From positions 310,001-374,000 of the forward strand of contig MU008182.1 in NCBI GenBank assembly GCA_010909165.1: a stretch of 64,000 nt of DNA, read 5' to 3'. The position numbers were made by a program, and so were the translations under genes. The notes beneath the pieces were generated by a model that was not told the origin of the DNA, made no database searches, and saw nothing but the letters and a program-made list of their open reading frames with translations. Origin of the DNA: Anthoceros angustus. Taxonomy: Eukaryota; Streptophyta; Anthocerotopsida; Anthocerotales; Anthocerotaceae. Shown here one piece after another: positions 21,541 through 33,435 of the stretch (its first letter is position 1; every line of letters begins with the position of its first letter).

Positions 21541-24500
21541 GGCTGGAGTGATCAATAATGAAGAACAAACTGTTCCTAATTCCCCATTGGGTAATGATAA
21601 TGCTAACACTTCATTGCATTATCATTATGGTGATGCTTCAAAGAGAAAGATAGATTCAATGGAAGGGATTATGACATCCGGTCATTGAGAATGCGAGGAG
21701 CTTTGCGGCAAAGAGACCTTTGGGGCATCGTCGATGGATCAATTCCAAGGCCACACGCCCGATTTGAACGTGAACTTCAACCTTCCGGGACGCGACGAGA
21801 AGGCACAAGATTTATTGGTCTGGACTTTCTCAACATATGGTGAGACATGTCGCACGCAAAGACCTCCAAGGATATGTGGACTCACCTTGCTCAATTATAT
21901 TCATCTCGAGATGTAATGAGTATTGTTGCACTTCACGTAACTTCCGCAACCTCTCAATGAAGGAGTCCGACACCATCGAACATCATGTTAATGCATTTCG
22001 ATTGGCACGATCCCATTTGGAATCTTCAATGGCGTACCTATCTCGAGATGGAGGCTTACGTCATTCTCTTATCTTCATTGCCACCTTCTTATAGGGCTTT
22101 CATTACAACTCAAAATGCGTGATTCAATGTCGAAAAGTCAGATGAAGATCCAAATGAAGAGCCGGACATCGGTGTTTCGAACTTATTGGAGCATTGCTGG
22201 AGGAGGCAAGCGACGTCATCATCACTCCAGCCAACAAGCAAGCGGTGATGTATTCACAAAGGGGTAGAGGAAGAGGACGGGGAGGCCGAGGTTCTACTTT
22301 CCAACGACCCCATATCCTGCACATACTTTCCATGATGGAGAGGCATCTTCTTCAACACCGCAAGAGGTAACAAGAAGATGGGATTATATGTAATTGGTGC
22401 GTAATCCAAATCACATGGAAAAGGATTGTCGTGAAGAAGAAGAATGGGAACCTCGCAAGGAGGCCCCACCGAGCTAACATTGCACAAGAAACAATCTTCC
22501 TCAACTCCAGCGTGCTCACTGTGTGCTTGGCTTCTTCCAAGCCCTCCAATACCTCATGGTACTTAGAAGTGGAGCTACTTCACATATTTGTTACAGAAAC
22601 TCTTTTGAGTCTTACTCACCACCAGTGACATCGTCTCCCGAGATGATCACAACCTACCCATAGGTGTCGGTGTTGTATTCAAGTGTGATTCGGTCGTTCT
22701 TCATCTTCATCAAGTCCTCCATGTTCCTTCAATGTGCAAGAATCTAGTATCACCGCAAGTCTTTGTCAAGAACACACTGCGGTGATCCTTTATGAGATAG
22801 TTGTCTTCTCTCTTTCATAAGTGATAGAAACTATACAATCTGCAGCACTTTAGATGATGGTCTCTATAGATTGTCGACAAGTGGGAGCCACCCATTCTCG
22901 CTAATGTTGCCATTCCAAACCCAGTGACACCTACCCAAACCATGCTTTGGCATTGTCGCCTTGGTCATCCTAATAGTCAAAATTAATCCAAATGTCTAAG
23001 GGAGCTTTATATAGAACCCTTGCCTTGCAAAGGTTGAACACCTACCTTGGTGCGAATCTTGTGTCCTCACTAAACGACATCAAGAGCCTTTCAAAATAAA
23101 TCTCCACAAAGGGCCAAGTCACCTTTAGAGATAGTGCACAGACATTGTGGACCCTTGTCTACACCTCCTTTAGTGGTAGTAGATATTTTTGACCTTCACA
23201 GATGATTTCTCTCGCTTTGTCTTTTCCTACATCCGAAAACAAGAGTGATGCCTTTCACTTCTTCAAGGACTACATGAAATGGGTGAGAGACTTACGGATC
23301 ACAAACTCAAGACCTTACGTCCGACAATGGTGGAGAGTTTACATCATCGAATTTGAGGATTTTGTCGAGTGAAGGTATAGCTCAACAACTTACGATTGTC
23401 TACACTCCTCAACAAAATGGCGTAGCCGAGAACAAGAATCTATGCCTTCAAGAGATCACAGGTTGCTTATTGGTACAAGCTAAGTTATCTAAGGCTTATT
23501 GGGCTGAGGCTCTCCTCACAGTAACCTATCTCATGAATCGATTGCCTACATCAGCAGTTCAAGGTATGACTCCATATGAAGCATTCATTGGCAAGAAGCC
23601 TTCTATTGACCACCTTCGAATTTTTGGATCCCCGACATATGTTTTTATTCCCAAAGCATTGCGTAAGAAGTTGGATCCCAAAGCAAGTACACTTTCATTG
23701 GCTACACCAAGGTATCAAAGGTACAAATTGTTCAACCCTTCTACAAGGCAACTTTTATACGCCCGAGTGTTACTTTTCATGAGTCTTACCTCTTTTCCCC
23801 ACGTGGGAGCTGATATTGGTCCTCCTCTTGATGAGACCATTGACCCTTCTTATTTTGATGATATGATTATTTCACTCCATTTCCCATTCGCTTCTCGTGT
23901 TCCTTTAGTTGAACCTATTATGCGGAGGAGGAGGAGTTAGCATCTATTCCACAACTGGTACAACTCAACGACTAACTCGATGTTGACATCCCAGAGGCGC
24001 CTTGACACTCATGATGATGAGTTTGATGACCCTCTGGAGGATGACATTGTGGAGCCAGCAGATCCTCGTTGATCCCGCCTCCGTGGATGATGCACTGCAC
24101 AAAGGTACAACCTTAGATCCCGACCTACTATCTCAGTCCTGCAGTTGGAAGGAACCTCCTTTAGGATACCTAGCTGTTTTGATGATCCTATACCCCTATA
24201 TCACTTTATTCTCAAGCTGTACAAGGCAACTATAGACCCGGAAGAACCTCTTACCTTAAAACAAGCTTTCTCTTCTCCGAAAAAGACTTATGGAAGGTAG
24301 TCAGAGATCAATATAATTCCCTAGTTAATAACTCTACATGGAATTGGTCAAACCACCTAGGGGTAGGAAGATAGTAACCAGCAAATGGGTATTCAAAATT
24401 AAAAGAAAAGGAGATGGTTCTATAGAAAGGTATAAGGCACGCCTAGTAGCGAGGTTTTACACAAATTCTGGTCTAGATTACATACCTTGGGCCACTTATG

Positions 24501-25643
24501 CCCCAAGAGCCAAATTTGCCACACTTCGAATGATATTTGCTTTATGTGCCCAACATGATCTTGAACTCCACATGATGGATGTTAAGACAACATATTTGTA
24601 TGGGCGCCTGCAAGAGGAAATATACATGAGACAACCCGAGGGTTACGAAGTCAAAGGCAAAGAAGATTGGGTATGCCGACTCATCAAAGGTTTGTATGGC
24701 CTTAAGCAGTCAGGCAAGAATTGGAATTTAACCATACATGTACAACTTATTGGGAGAGGATTTAAGCAAAGCCAGGGTGATGCTTGTATGTACATCCTAA
24801 TATCTGGCAATGATATATTTTATCTTCTACTTTATGTTGATGATGTTTTTATGGCAACAAACTCCCTTACCCTCCTAGCTAAAACTAAAGCATGGCTTAG
24901 GACTCTATTTGAGTTGTCCAATCTAGGAGAAATGACATATGCACTTGGTGTTAATATTATACCATAGTATAAGTTCAAACCAAGTATATTAAGGTTTAGC
25001 TAAATTTGGACTTGAGGATGCAGATATACCTTTTGCAAGTGGTTACTCACAATTCTTGGAGAATCACGGGCCCAAACCTTTGGATGCAATTTAGCGTATA
25101 TTCGGATACCTTAAAGGCACTATGTACAGCGTAATGTTCAAGCATACACCAGCTATCAACACATTAACTCTAACGGCATATCGATGCCGACTATCTTTGG
25201 TGACCGACACACGAAAATCAGATCGGGTATGTATTACTCTTGGGAGGAGCACCAATATCCTGGTCAAGTAAGAAACAACCTACTATAGCTTTGTCAATCG
25301 AATCGAGTACAGTACTAACCTCGGTTCTAAAGACATAGTGTGGTCCAGGTTAGTTTTGAGTGAACTTCATCATCCTCAACTTAAGCCTACATCTTTGTTT
25401 AGTGATAGCCAGGGTGCCACTGCACTTGCACGAAATCCTGTTTTTCACTCTAGAACAAAACATATAGCTGTTGAGTATCACTACATAAGGGAAATGTTAG
25501 AAGATAGAACTATAGATATTAGTTATGTTCAAACTTTAGATAATGCTGCTGATTTATTAACAAAGTCATTGGGAATTGAGTTACATAGGAAACACATGAA
25601 ATGTTTAGGTATAATGGACACACAGTCCAAACCTTTAACCTAA
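21541..25643 (+). mobile_element. Copia-4: near full-length but broken Ty1/copia pol on the plus strand
   Basis: From left to right the plus strand shows gag pieces (ATG at 21,541; frames at 21,734-21,916 and 21,837-22,094), a degraded zinc-knuckle region near 22,390-22,440, and a protease-like stretch near 22,555 (SWYLEVELLHIF, active site lost). A pre-integrase motif (MLWHCRLGHPN) lies at about 22,945. The integrase (23,353-23,940) holds YTPQQNGVAENKNLCLQE and YWAEALLTVTYLMNRLPT. The reverse transcriptase (24,338-24,967) has [45 protein letters not shown], and YVDD in LLLYVDDVFMATNS. RNase H/tail (25,338-25,643) has NPVFHSRTKHI and NAADLLTKSL. Several stops and frameshifts make it non-coding today. 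No LTR pair was identified. Confidence 0.8.
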
Positions 25644-25885
25644 TACTCACCCTAGCAGCCTTAGGGCCGATTTAAGATAACCTTAAAATCTTAGCCCAAA
25701 AATTATTGTCTTACTATTTTTCTGAACATTTTTCTTCTTCTATCTCAAAATAGCTTAGGTCATCTCTACCCTCCTCCTCATAGACAGCCAACATAGAACC
25801 TGGAATATTTATAATAATAATAATAATAATTAAGCAGTATATTTTATGTAATTAAAACATTAAATTCCCTTAGCAAGTCTTCCAT
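25644..25885. repeat. Short spacer with (AAT)n microsatellite
   Basis: Spacer between the Copia-4 RNase H tail and the resumed Copia-2 sequence. It contains an ATAATAATAATAATAATAAT run at about 25,810-25,833. Nothing else is recognisable. Confidence 0.5.
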
Positions 25886-26817
25886 GTGAGGAATTCCCAG
25901 GACATATCCGACATATTGTCCGTAGATCTCCTAGGCATACAGTTGCTTCGCGTCAGATCTGAAGGCCTCTTGATGATACACCAATACCAGTATATACAAG
26001 ACATCCTAACCAAGTTTAAGCTTGATCAGGCACGACCAGCAACTACACCATCAGCCATGGGTGTTAAACTAACAAGCCTACAATGCCCCCAGTCTGAAGC
26101 AAAGAAACAAGAAATGACTGATGCTCCTTACAGACATGCAGTAGGGAGTCTTTGTTGGGAATTGGACACGTCCTGATATACAGTATTCTGTAAGCACACT
26201 TTTCCCAATTCTTGGAGCATCCTAGACGCGCTCACTGGGTAGCTGCCAAAAGAGTCTTCCGTTACTTGAAAGGCACTCAATACTATGGCTTATGCTATAA
26301 AAGCAGTGGTGACAAACAACTTACCTTACGTGGTTTCACAGATGCTGATTGGGCATCAATCAGTGATAGCAGGAGAATCCTCTCTACATATTGCTTCCTT
26401 TTAGCAGATGCTGCCATAAACTGGAGTTGCAAAAAGTAGGCATCTTAAGCCCTCTCGTCTTCAGAGGCAAAATAGAAGAGCCTCACAGATGCTTCGAAGG
26501 AAGAAGAATGGGAAAAGACCTTCCTTATAGATTTGGGGCAACAGCAGATGAGCCCAACTCCTCTATTGTGTGATAACATGTCTACCTTGGCTCTTGTTGC
26601 AAACCCGAGGTTTCGTGCCAGGACAAAACACATGGAAATCCAGCACCATTACATCAGAGACATGGTTGAGCGTGGTGTTGTCAAGGTGGATTATGTCCAT
26701 ATGGACAAGAATATAGCCGACATATTAACAAAGGCCCTGCCCAAGTCGAAGCACTATCAACATATGGAAAGCCTAGGACTCTATGACCTTACAGGTTACT
26801 ACAAGGACGCTAAGTGA
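25886..26817 (+). pseudogene. Copia-2 reverse transcriptase end and RNase H
   Basis: The plus strand reads LLGIQLLRVRSEGLLMIHQ, ARPATTP, YRHAVGSL (25,886-26,176), then VFRYLKGTQYYGL and FTDADWASISDSRR, the first RNase H Asp (26,212-26,439). The frame at 26,533-26,817 has LLCDNMSTLALVANP, ARTKHMEIQHHYIRDMV and NIADILTKALPKSKHYQHM. This is the last third of a Copia pol, broken by a few frameshifts. Position and frame suit it as the continuation of the RT scrap at 18,463-18,600. Confidence 0.8.
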
Positions 26818-27564
26818 GCAACTGGAGCACTTATCTGGTTTGTGTGGAGGTGGGAGCCTGTGCTCCTTGATTTGGATATTAGTTCATCTGCCTCCTCGCT
26901 GCCAAGCTATGTTTACTGCATGCCACCGAGATGCAAACTTGTTAGAGCTCAGGGAAACATGCTCAACACATCTCAAGTGTCAGCCAACAGCAGGCGGATG
27001 AAGCTCAACATTTACGTGATCACCTGGCTGCTGGCATACTACTCTCCTTCAACTGGCCTAGGAGTTTCACAGTCTCCTTGAGATGTGTGAGCAGGCTAGC
27101 CTCCTTCTCGACTTCTTCTGGTGTCCATGGCAGCTCGGCTGCCTCTTCTACATTCGCAGTGGTCTCTTCCAGCTCAAGGAGATGTTCAGCTCAACTCTGA
27201 ATCCTCTGATGTTAAGGTACCGCCCCACACACACGCAACTTGTGTCTCCCTCCATCACCACTTCAGGAAGCTGGATACTGGACTGGGGAATTGGATTCTG
27301 CTCTGCGCTCCATCCTTCTTCTAGACCTTCGGTTGCTGCCGCTGCCCATCTTTCTCGAGTATTGTTGCCCACTTCTCATCTTTATCACGATTGCGATAGA
27401 CAACTGTGTGATTGTGAAGAGGGCTGTCAACAAATAGGCCAGGGCAGAGGCTAGCTCAATTGCCATCGCTGCTCACGCTATTCAGCTGTGTCCAGGAGTG
27501 ATCGAGTGTGTGGTACCTGTTTCGCGTGTGGTACCTGTTTAAGCTCATCCAGCTTAAGAGGGAG
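26818..27564 (+). other. Copia-2 3' untranslated stretch with polypurine tract
   Basis: No domain is recognisable in the open frames here (for example 27,083-27,454). The stretch ends with the purine run AAGAGGGAG at 27,556-27,564, which sits directly before a TGTCAA start typical of an LTR. That is the arrangement of a polypurine tract priming plus-strand DNA synthesis. Confidence 0.5.
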
Positions 27565-27790
27565 TGTCAATATATAATTAACCCTGGATTACACTTAAGT
27601 TAGCTATGGTTAGGGTTGAATGGGTATAGGTTATATATGTGACCTTTCGATATTAGGGTTTAGTATAAAACACAATTGAGACATTTTGTTTAATTTGATT
27701 GTGATTAGTTTTGTCTATCTTGTTTTTGTCTATCTCTTCTCCAAGCTGTCTGTGATTATGTACAACAATTGATATACAATGACAAAAGTG
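27565..27790 (+). repeat. Putative Copia-2 3' LTR (start seen, end uncertain)
   Basis: The stretch begins TGTCAATATATAATTAACC immediately after the polypurine tract, as Copia LTRs do. It has AT-rich, TATA-like words around 27,630-27,660. The matching 5' LTR is not present upstream of 15,691, so the right boundary cannot be fixed. Confidence 0.5.
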
Positions 27791-28914
27791 GGATAATATA
27801 GGTCTTGCTAGCTAGATGCTAGGAATTTAGCTCTACACCTGGCCAAAGATGCATGAGGTAGGACATCCTTCTAATTGGATGACTCACATCGCCAAATTAT
27901 GTCAGTGCCCTCCTTCGTCAAAGAAAAAAGTAGGGTACCTCTCCCACTCCGGTATTTCGAAACGCTCCTTCCCTTTCTACCAGAGGCCATAGCCCTCTAC
28001 TAAACAAAGATTCAGTCGCTTTTTTTCTTCTTCACAAAGGGACCAAAACAGCATTATCAACATACTACTAGTCTCAATCCCACGATATTGTCAACCCTGT
28101 CACACCAACAAGTTAACAAGGTTCTACATGTAAACCTTAGAACACAGAAAGAGAGAAAACGAAATTACCAAGATTCAGGTGATAAATAAACTCACCGGTC
28201 CCGATCAAAACCATATCACTTTCTAACAAAAATTATTAGGTGCCACAACGTACAAACAAATACACAAAAAGATAGAATTAAGTAAATGGAACAATTTTTT
28301 TTTTTTAAAAGCCCAATGAGTTGGACCCTCCGATGATGGGGCATGCTACGACTCCCTTGTGTGAGTCACATGTAAAGCATTTTAATTCTAAAGCATTTGA
28401 GGCCACCTGATATACAATCTATGTAGTCCATACAGCAAAAAGGGCTAATGTAAGGTCCTTTAGGACGGTCTAATACATGATCTCTGGTGCCAATGGGCCA
28501 CTATTGTAAGGCAATCCAGGGCCTCCTTGTTGGTTATTGACGTTGTAAGGCCCTCTAGGGTACTCTGAATGAGTGGAATATAAATACCTGATCTTCTCAC
28601 TAAAAAAGATCGATTTGCACTTTGCGTTAAGTAAACTATTTCACAGAACTGGATATCCTTCCCTGCCCTATATCGAACCTATTCCTTTGTATTGCTTTTA
28701 TGATACAGTATGCATTAATTTTATGATACAATAACGTTGAGAATCTTGAGCTAAGTCTATTGCACAAATTTATTTTGTTGGATGGTAAATCGTCTATCTA
28801 TGTTGTCTCATTATAAATCTTAGATGCAAGTTATTTTTATGTTGTCTCATTATAAATCTTATATGCAAGTTATTTTTATGTAATAAAAATAAATGAGTGA
28901 CTACACCAATACAG
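27791..28914. repeat. No gene recognised; 39-bp tandem repeat at 28,802-28,880
   Basis: Mostly AT-rich intergenic sequence. A unit starting GTTGTCTCATTATAAATCTT occurs at 28,802 and again at 28,841, two copies of 39 bp. There is a poly-T run near 28,290. No coding domain was seen. Confidence 0.5.
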
Positions 28915-31176
28915 TGTGAAAAGGGAAATCTTATTGGACATATAAGAGTTATAGATATGAAGGCTATTGACAAGCGCATAACACAAGGGCCTAAAACAAT
29001 CTTGAAGAATTCTAAGCAATGTTCTGAGTTTTACAATCATTTGAGAAGTAATGAGCTTCACGGATGGGGAATTTGTGATGATGTATCCATTGATGCTCAA
29101 AGTGAAACGTTGTCTTTGGAGATCGATTGTGTCGAAGAAGAATCTCATAGAAAGGGTATTAAGCAGATTATCAAATAAATAGATAGAAAGAGACTTTCCC
29201 ATGGATATCACACATTTAAACTCTGAGATCGTATTTGATGTATTTTTATATTTCAGACTACATGAAATTACAAGAGAGCATATATACTTCCATGATGACT
29301 AGAGAAGAAGTACGTAAACTGCGTCGTGCTGAGTTGCAACAACTATATAACATGAATAGAAAACAAAAGGAGGTAAGTGATATATATACATGCTAAAATA
29401 TAATATTTTAATTAAAAATAAAAATATGGCACTATGTACAAATAGAGTAACTTATGTAAATTGTGCATAAGGCTATCAATAATAAAAAGAAATAAAAATA
29501 ATATATTACATACGCAACTAGACGAAAGATTAATGTATTCAATTTTTGACTTATAAATATGAATTCATAAATAATAGGAAGAAAAAAAAATTAAAGTAGA
29601 CTTAGAAATGCAACTACAAAGACTACGACGTCAAGCTGAGCTTGAGCTACGACGTGAAGCAACAATGAATAAATACCAGGTTGAAATACTTGAAGATATA
29701 ACATAATTCTACAGATCCTAGATATTGACATAAATTTAATTTATTAGAAGCTACTGGAAGATAAGAAAAAGCAAGAGTTATTTTTGCTACAATGGGAGCT
29801 AGCATGTTTACATTCATGTAAAGCTAAAGTGTATTTCTATGGCTGGAGACCGTGGTGTATCTTTCTACAAATTAGCCAGTAAGTATTGTTCTTGATGTGC
29901 ATTCAAATAATAGTCTTTCTTGCTCAAATTTTTGTAGCCTCTAGAGTTAAACATAAGATTGGCAATAATGTGCAATTTTTAAGATCATTGACTCTATTCC
30001 TGGTCCTCTTGTATTCGAGAAGGCCAATGAAAGTAGAAGATGTTTCTTTACAGAGGAATTATGAAGAAGGCATTATTCCACTACATAAAATGTGCCAAAC
30101 AAAAAACATTTTCCTCTTGGAGCTTGAGAGTATTACAAGAACAACAAAAAATCACGAAGCACAAAAGATTTCTTTCTACTAAGGCAGATTTTTTTCAAAA
30201 GGGATGGTGTCAAGGATTGTTTTGGAGCAAATGGCATGAAATGCGTGATGCTGATAAGCAATATCATGGACGATTACTCAGAGACACACTACAATCATTT
30301 CGAGAGGTATGTGTTTAGTTTTATATATACACAGTGCTAAATACGCATATCTTGCAACTTTTGACTTCACTTTTGATTATACGCTTTCAAGATATGCAAC
30401 TTTTGACGTCACTTTTGATTATACTCTTCCAAGATATAGCTTGTAGACATCTTTTATGGAAATGATTGATTTGATAAGTATAGTAATTATAATAATCATA
30501 CATTCATTGAATTTTATTACTAAGTATTTTATATAATATTTTATAAAACTATTCAATCATTAGAATTAGCAACTTATTATCACATCAACTTATGATACTT
30601 TAGGCCATCCAACAATTTAAACAACTTGAAAATTTTGGAGAAAAGAAAAGAAAGGATAATTTGAGCAAACAAGCTTGGGGACAATGGCGACAACTAGTAG
30701 AAGAAGCAAGAACCCTCAAATTCATGATTGAACTTGAAGAAGACCGAATTGGGTGTGAGCACGCATATAGGTTTTAAGTGCATGCCTCTAAACTCGCAAT
30801 GTGCTATATTTATCTATTCTAGAGTATATTAATGGTTTTACAAAATTAACCTCAAGTTAAACATTTCATGCTTTCACAAGCAATTGTTTGATTTTGCTCA
30901 TTTTTTAAATTAAATTTCATATCTCATACATGTAAAAGCCCAAGGTAGAAGGTGCCCTGAAAGATTAACAAGAATGACAACTGATGCATTCATGGTCATA
31001 TAGGGCACTATCCCTGAAAGCTTTCCGTGGATGGCAAGATGCAATAGAACATCAAAGAGTTGAGATTTCTAAGCTGCAAAGAAGGAAAGTAGTGTGGTGT
31101 AAAATTCATAATTGGCTTAATGAGAATCTTGATGTTAGTATAAAAAGTCTAGCATTTCTTCATGACGCAATTCAAA
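28915..31176 (+). CDS. Partial intron-containing gene with F/W-rich helices (Sfi1-like centrin-binding repeats?)
   Basis: Seven probable internal exons have consensus AG/GT borders: about 28,915-29,155, 29,257-29,372, 29,578-29,679, 29,748-29,878, one ending at 30,306 (start uncertain, 29,94x-30,054), 30,604-30,752, and 31,004-31,176. The protein is Lys/Arg/Glu-rich and helical, with spaced F/Y-x-x-W units: YFYGWRPW, KTFSSWSLRVLQEQ, GLFWSKWHEMRDA, SKQAWGQWRQLVEEA and LKAFRGWQDAIEHQ. This resembles the short helices by which Sfi1-type proteins bind centrin at basal bodies or spindle poles. Family membership is inferred from spacing only. There is no start codon in frame (TGA at 28,894-28,896 just precedes the first exon) and no stop exon, so it is partial or a pseudogene. 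A generic coiled-coil gene is the alternative. Confidence 0.45.
30346..30436. repeat. Short tandem repeat inside an intron of the Sfi1-like gene
   Basis: The word GCAACTTTTGACTTCACTTT and its near-copy with GACGTC occur about 43 bp apart. This is probably a simple local duplication within the intron after the exon ending at 30,306. Confidence 0.5.
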
Positions 31177-32709
31177 GTAAGATTTCATAATAAAAATTGG
31201 ATTTTCACATCATATATGTAAAGAATAATTTTTACATAATACTTTCTAATTTGACTAGATAAAATTTAACGATCACCCCACATTATACTTACCCTAGTTA
31301 ATAAAGCTGGTAGGCACCCTGCACCTAATTGGTTAGGTGTATCTTTCAATATTCAATTCAATAGAAGGATGGTTTGGTGTGGAATAATTGTTTATCAATC
31401 ATACTACTAGGCAAAGTAAAAATTTATTTATGAATAAATTTTTTATTATATTTTTAATTTTATTAGGTGTGTACCAATATATGTATCTACTTATACCTAG
31501 ATGTGGAATGCGAAATTTTGGGTCACTGGCTCAAGTGGGTTCGTTTTGGAACAGACCCAATTTCTTTTGGTCAGGAACGGTTTGAAAGGAATGTGTTAGA
31601 ACTTTTTTTGGTTCTTTTGGAGCTGGAGCTGTAGGATAGTGTTAGGAAGGAAGGTAGAAAGCTTAGGGAGAAAGAAACGGGGCAAAATGGCCTTCAAGAG
31701 AGGAGAGTAGGTGCCAAACCCTAATCAGCATCTACCGTCGTAGGTGGGTGCCTACCGTGGTGGGTGGCTACCTATTAATGTAGGTTGTTCGAGTAGAAGA
31801 CATGGTAAGGCGACTATATATGTGATTAGTGGGCGGATTAGGATAATTATGTCTTAAATAGGGTAGTTAAAGACAATCCAAGATAATTAGGATAATTAGG
31901 ATGAATTTGGTAATTAGAATGATTAAGAGAAATTAGGAAATTAGATAATTAGGAAAATACCAATTCAGGATAAGGCAATAAGGGAAATTAATATTTCCGA
32001 TATCGATGGTGAGGAAGGTGCGATGTGGCACCCATCTAACAGCCGGCAATCAAGGTTTGGGAGGCATTACTTCTCAAACTGGACCCCCACTCACCTTTTT
32101 CTCTCTTGCAGTTGGAGTCCCCACAATTGCATGTCAAGTGTAAGGGAGCGAAGTCGTGGTAGCTCGGAAGAGGCGCGCCTATGGTAGGCGAGCACAAGGG
32201 CGCAAGCGTACAATGGCTACGCCGAGGAGGAAGCGCGCCTCGCATTGTGGCAAGAGCACAGAGAGGGCACTAGGAGTAAGCCCCGGGTGGCGGTGGCGAC
32301 GAGATTGGGGTGGTTGACGGAGTGGAAGCAGTTGGAGTTGTAAGGAAATTGTATGGCAGGAAGGAGCGGCCACGGAGCTAGAAGAAGAAACCCCTATGAC
32401 GGTGAAGAGGGAGAAGAGATTGTGTGTAGTGGACAAGTTGTTGGGGAGCTGTGGCCTAGGAAAAGTAGGAGGCTCAGCAGAGCCTAAGGCTGTGGTTTGA
32501 GGGCCAAAGCACTAGGAGGCCGTTGAGAAGATGAGTTGTGGCAAGAGAGGGCGCCAGGGTTGCCTGGGGTCTTAGGAGCTTGTGGGCAGTTCGGGAGGAA
32601 TTTGCCACTTTTTGTGGCAATTGGGACTAGGAGACACCTCTTGAGGGAATAGGGGTAAAAGGCTTGGCAAGGGTGTGCAAAGGGCTCTGTTGAGGGCTCT
32701 GTTTGGCTA
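31177..32709. other. No gene recognised; TACC-N3-GTAG words at about 31,735-31,795
   Basis: The AT-rich first part (31,177-31,640) shows nothing. From 31,640 the composition becomes G-rich. Short palindromic words such as CTACCGTCGTAG and CTACCGTGGTGG appear at 31,735-31,785, like those in the PT-x-VG tracts elsewhere. This stretch may be the 5' LTR/leader of the Gag-like element starting at 32,710, but I could not find a paired copy. Open frames at 32,036-32,436 have no recognisable content. Confidence 0.35.
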
Positions 32710-33435
32710 TTGAGGGCTAAGGCTGTGAGTGTTGCAGGTAACCTACCATGGGGAAGTAGGAGTCACGGAGGAAGGAGTTTTCTCCTCAATTTCTTGAAGG
32801 GAATCAGCGAAGGAGACATGGTGAAGACTCCTAGGGTGAGTAGAGCAAAGAAGAAGGGGGCCACGCCAAGCAAGGAGGGGCCACCCCCTCAGGTCAAGTC
32901 ACCCTTGAAGGAGAAGGGGGCAGCTAAAGGCAAGGAGGCTAAGGCAGGAGACTCGAATTCCCAAGAAGGGGGGCTGGAAATGCCCAAGTTTATGTGCTTT
33001 GCAGATCAGATGTTCCCAAAGGACTTGATGGATTTTAGACCTTGGGCGAGCTAGGAGAATATCCAACTGCAGTGGGTGTATGGTAAGCACTGGGCCTACT
33101 CAAATCTGGAGTTGATTGAGGAGTGCTACGCAAGCCTCCATCAATCGGAGGATTATTTAGCAGCCCTACTAGAGAGGAACGCCAGGACTAACCCTCGATG
33201 TTGGACGGTGTGCAGCATAAGACAGGTGTATGGAAGACCTCACAACGAGGATAGCGGGATAGTTCTCATGGAGAGAACTGGTAATGAGAAGAGGTCTCCT
33301 ATGCCACCTTTGCTTGATGAGGCCGTAGCTCTCATGGTGGGATTGTGGGAGGAAAATCCCGGGGCTTCCGAGATTCACCCTCTAGAGGTCATACTTATCC
33401 CACTGTCGCTTAGTACGTTGGGTTTCGTCCCATGA
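32710..33435 (+). pseudogene. Gag-like protein of unknown family (locus 2, N-terminal half)
   Basis: One plus frame runs from 32,710 to 33,435 with a single TAG at 33,052-33,054. The probable start is the ATG of MVKTPR at 32,818, matching the MVK start at 854. The protein opens with a Lys/Pro-rich basic tract (GPPPQVKSPLKEKG). After the TAG it continues with LQWVYGKHWAYSNLELIEEC, which parallels the W-x-Y...G-x-H...EC region of locus 1. A Cys-containing R-Q-V-Y-G-R-P-H stretch follows, and the frame ends at GFVP. No polymerase, protease or integrase domain is present. The end of this frame and the 0.8 kb behind it recur at 61,547-62,620. I do not recognise the family. Confidence 0.5.

Noticed and set aside
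27083-27454. 123-residue plus frame next to Copia-2 RNase H
   Set aside because: Overlaps several equally open frames, shows no domain and lies where the untranslated end before the polypurine tract is expected.
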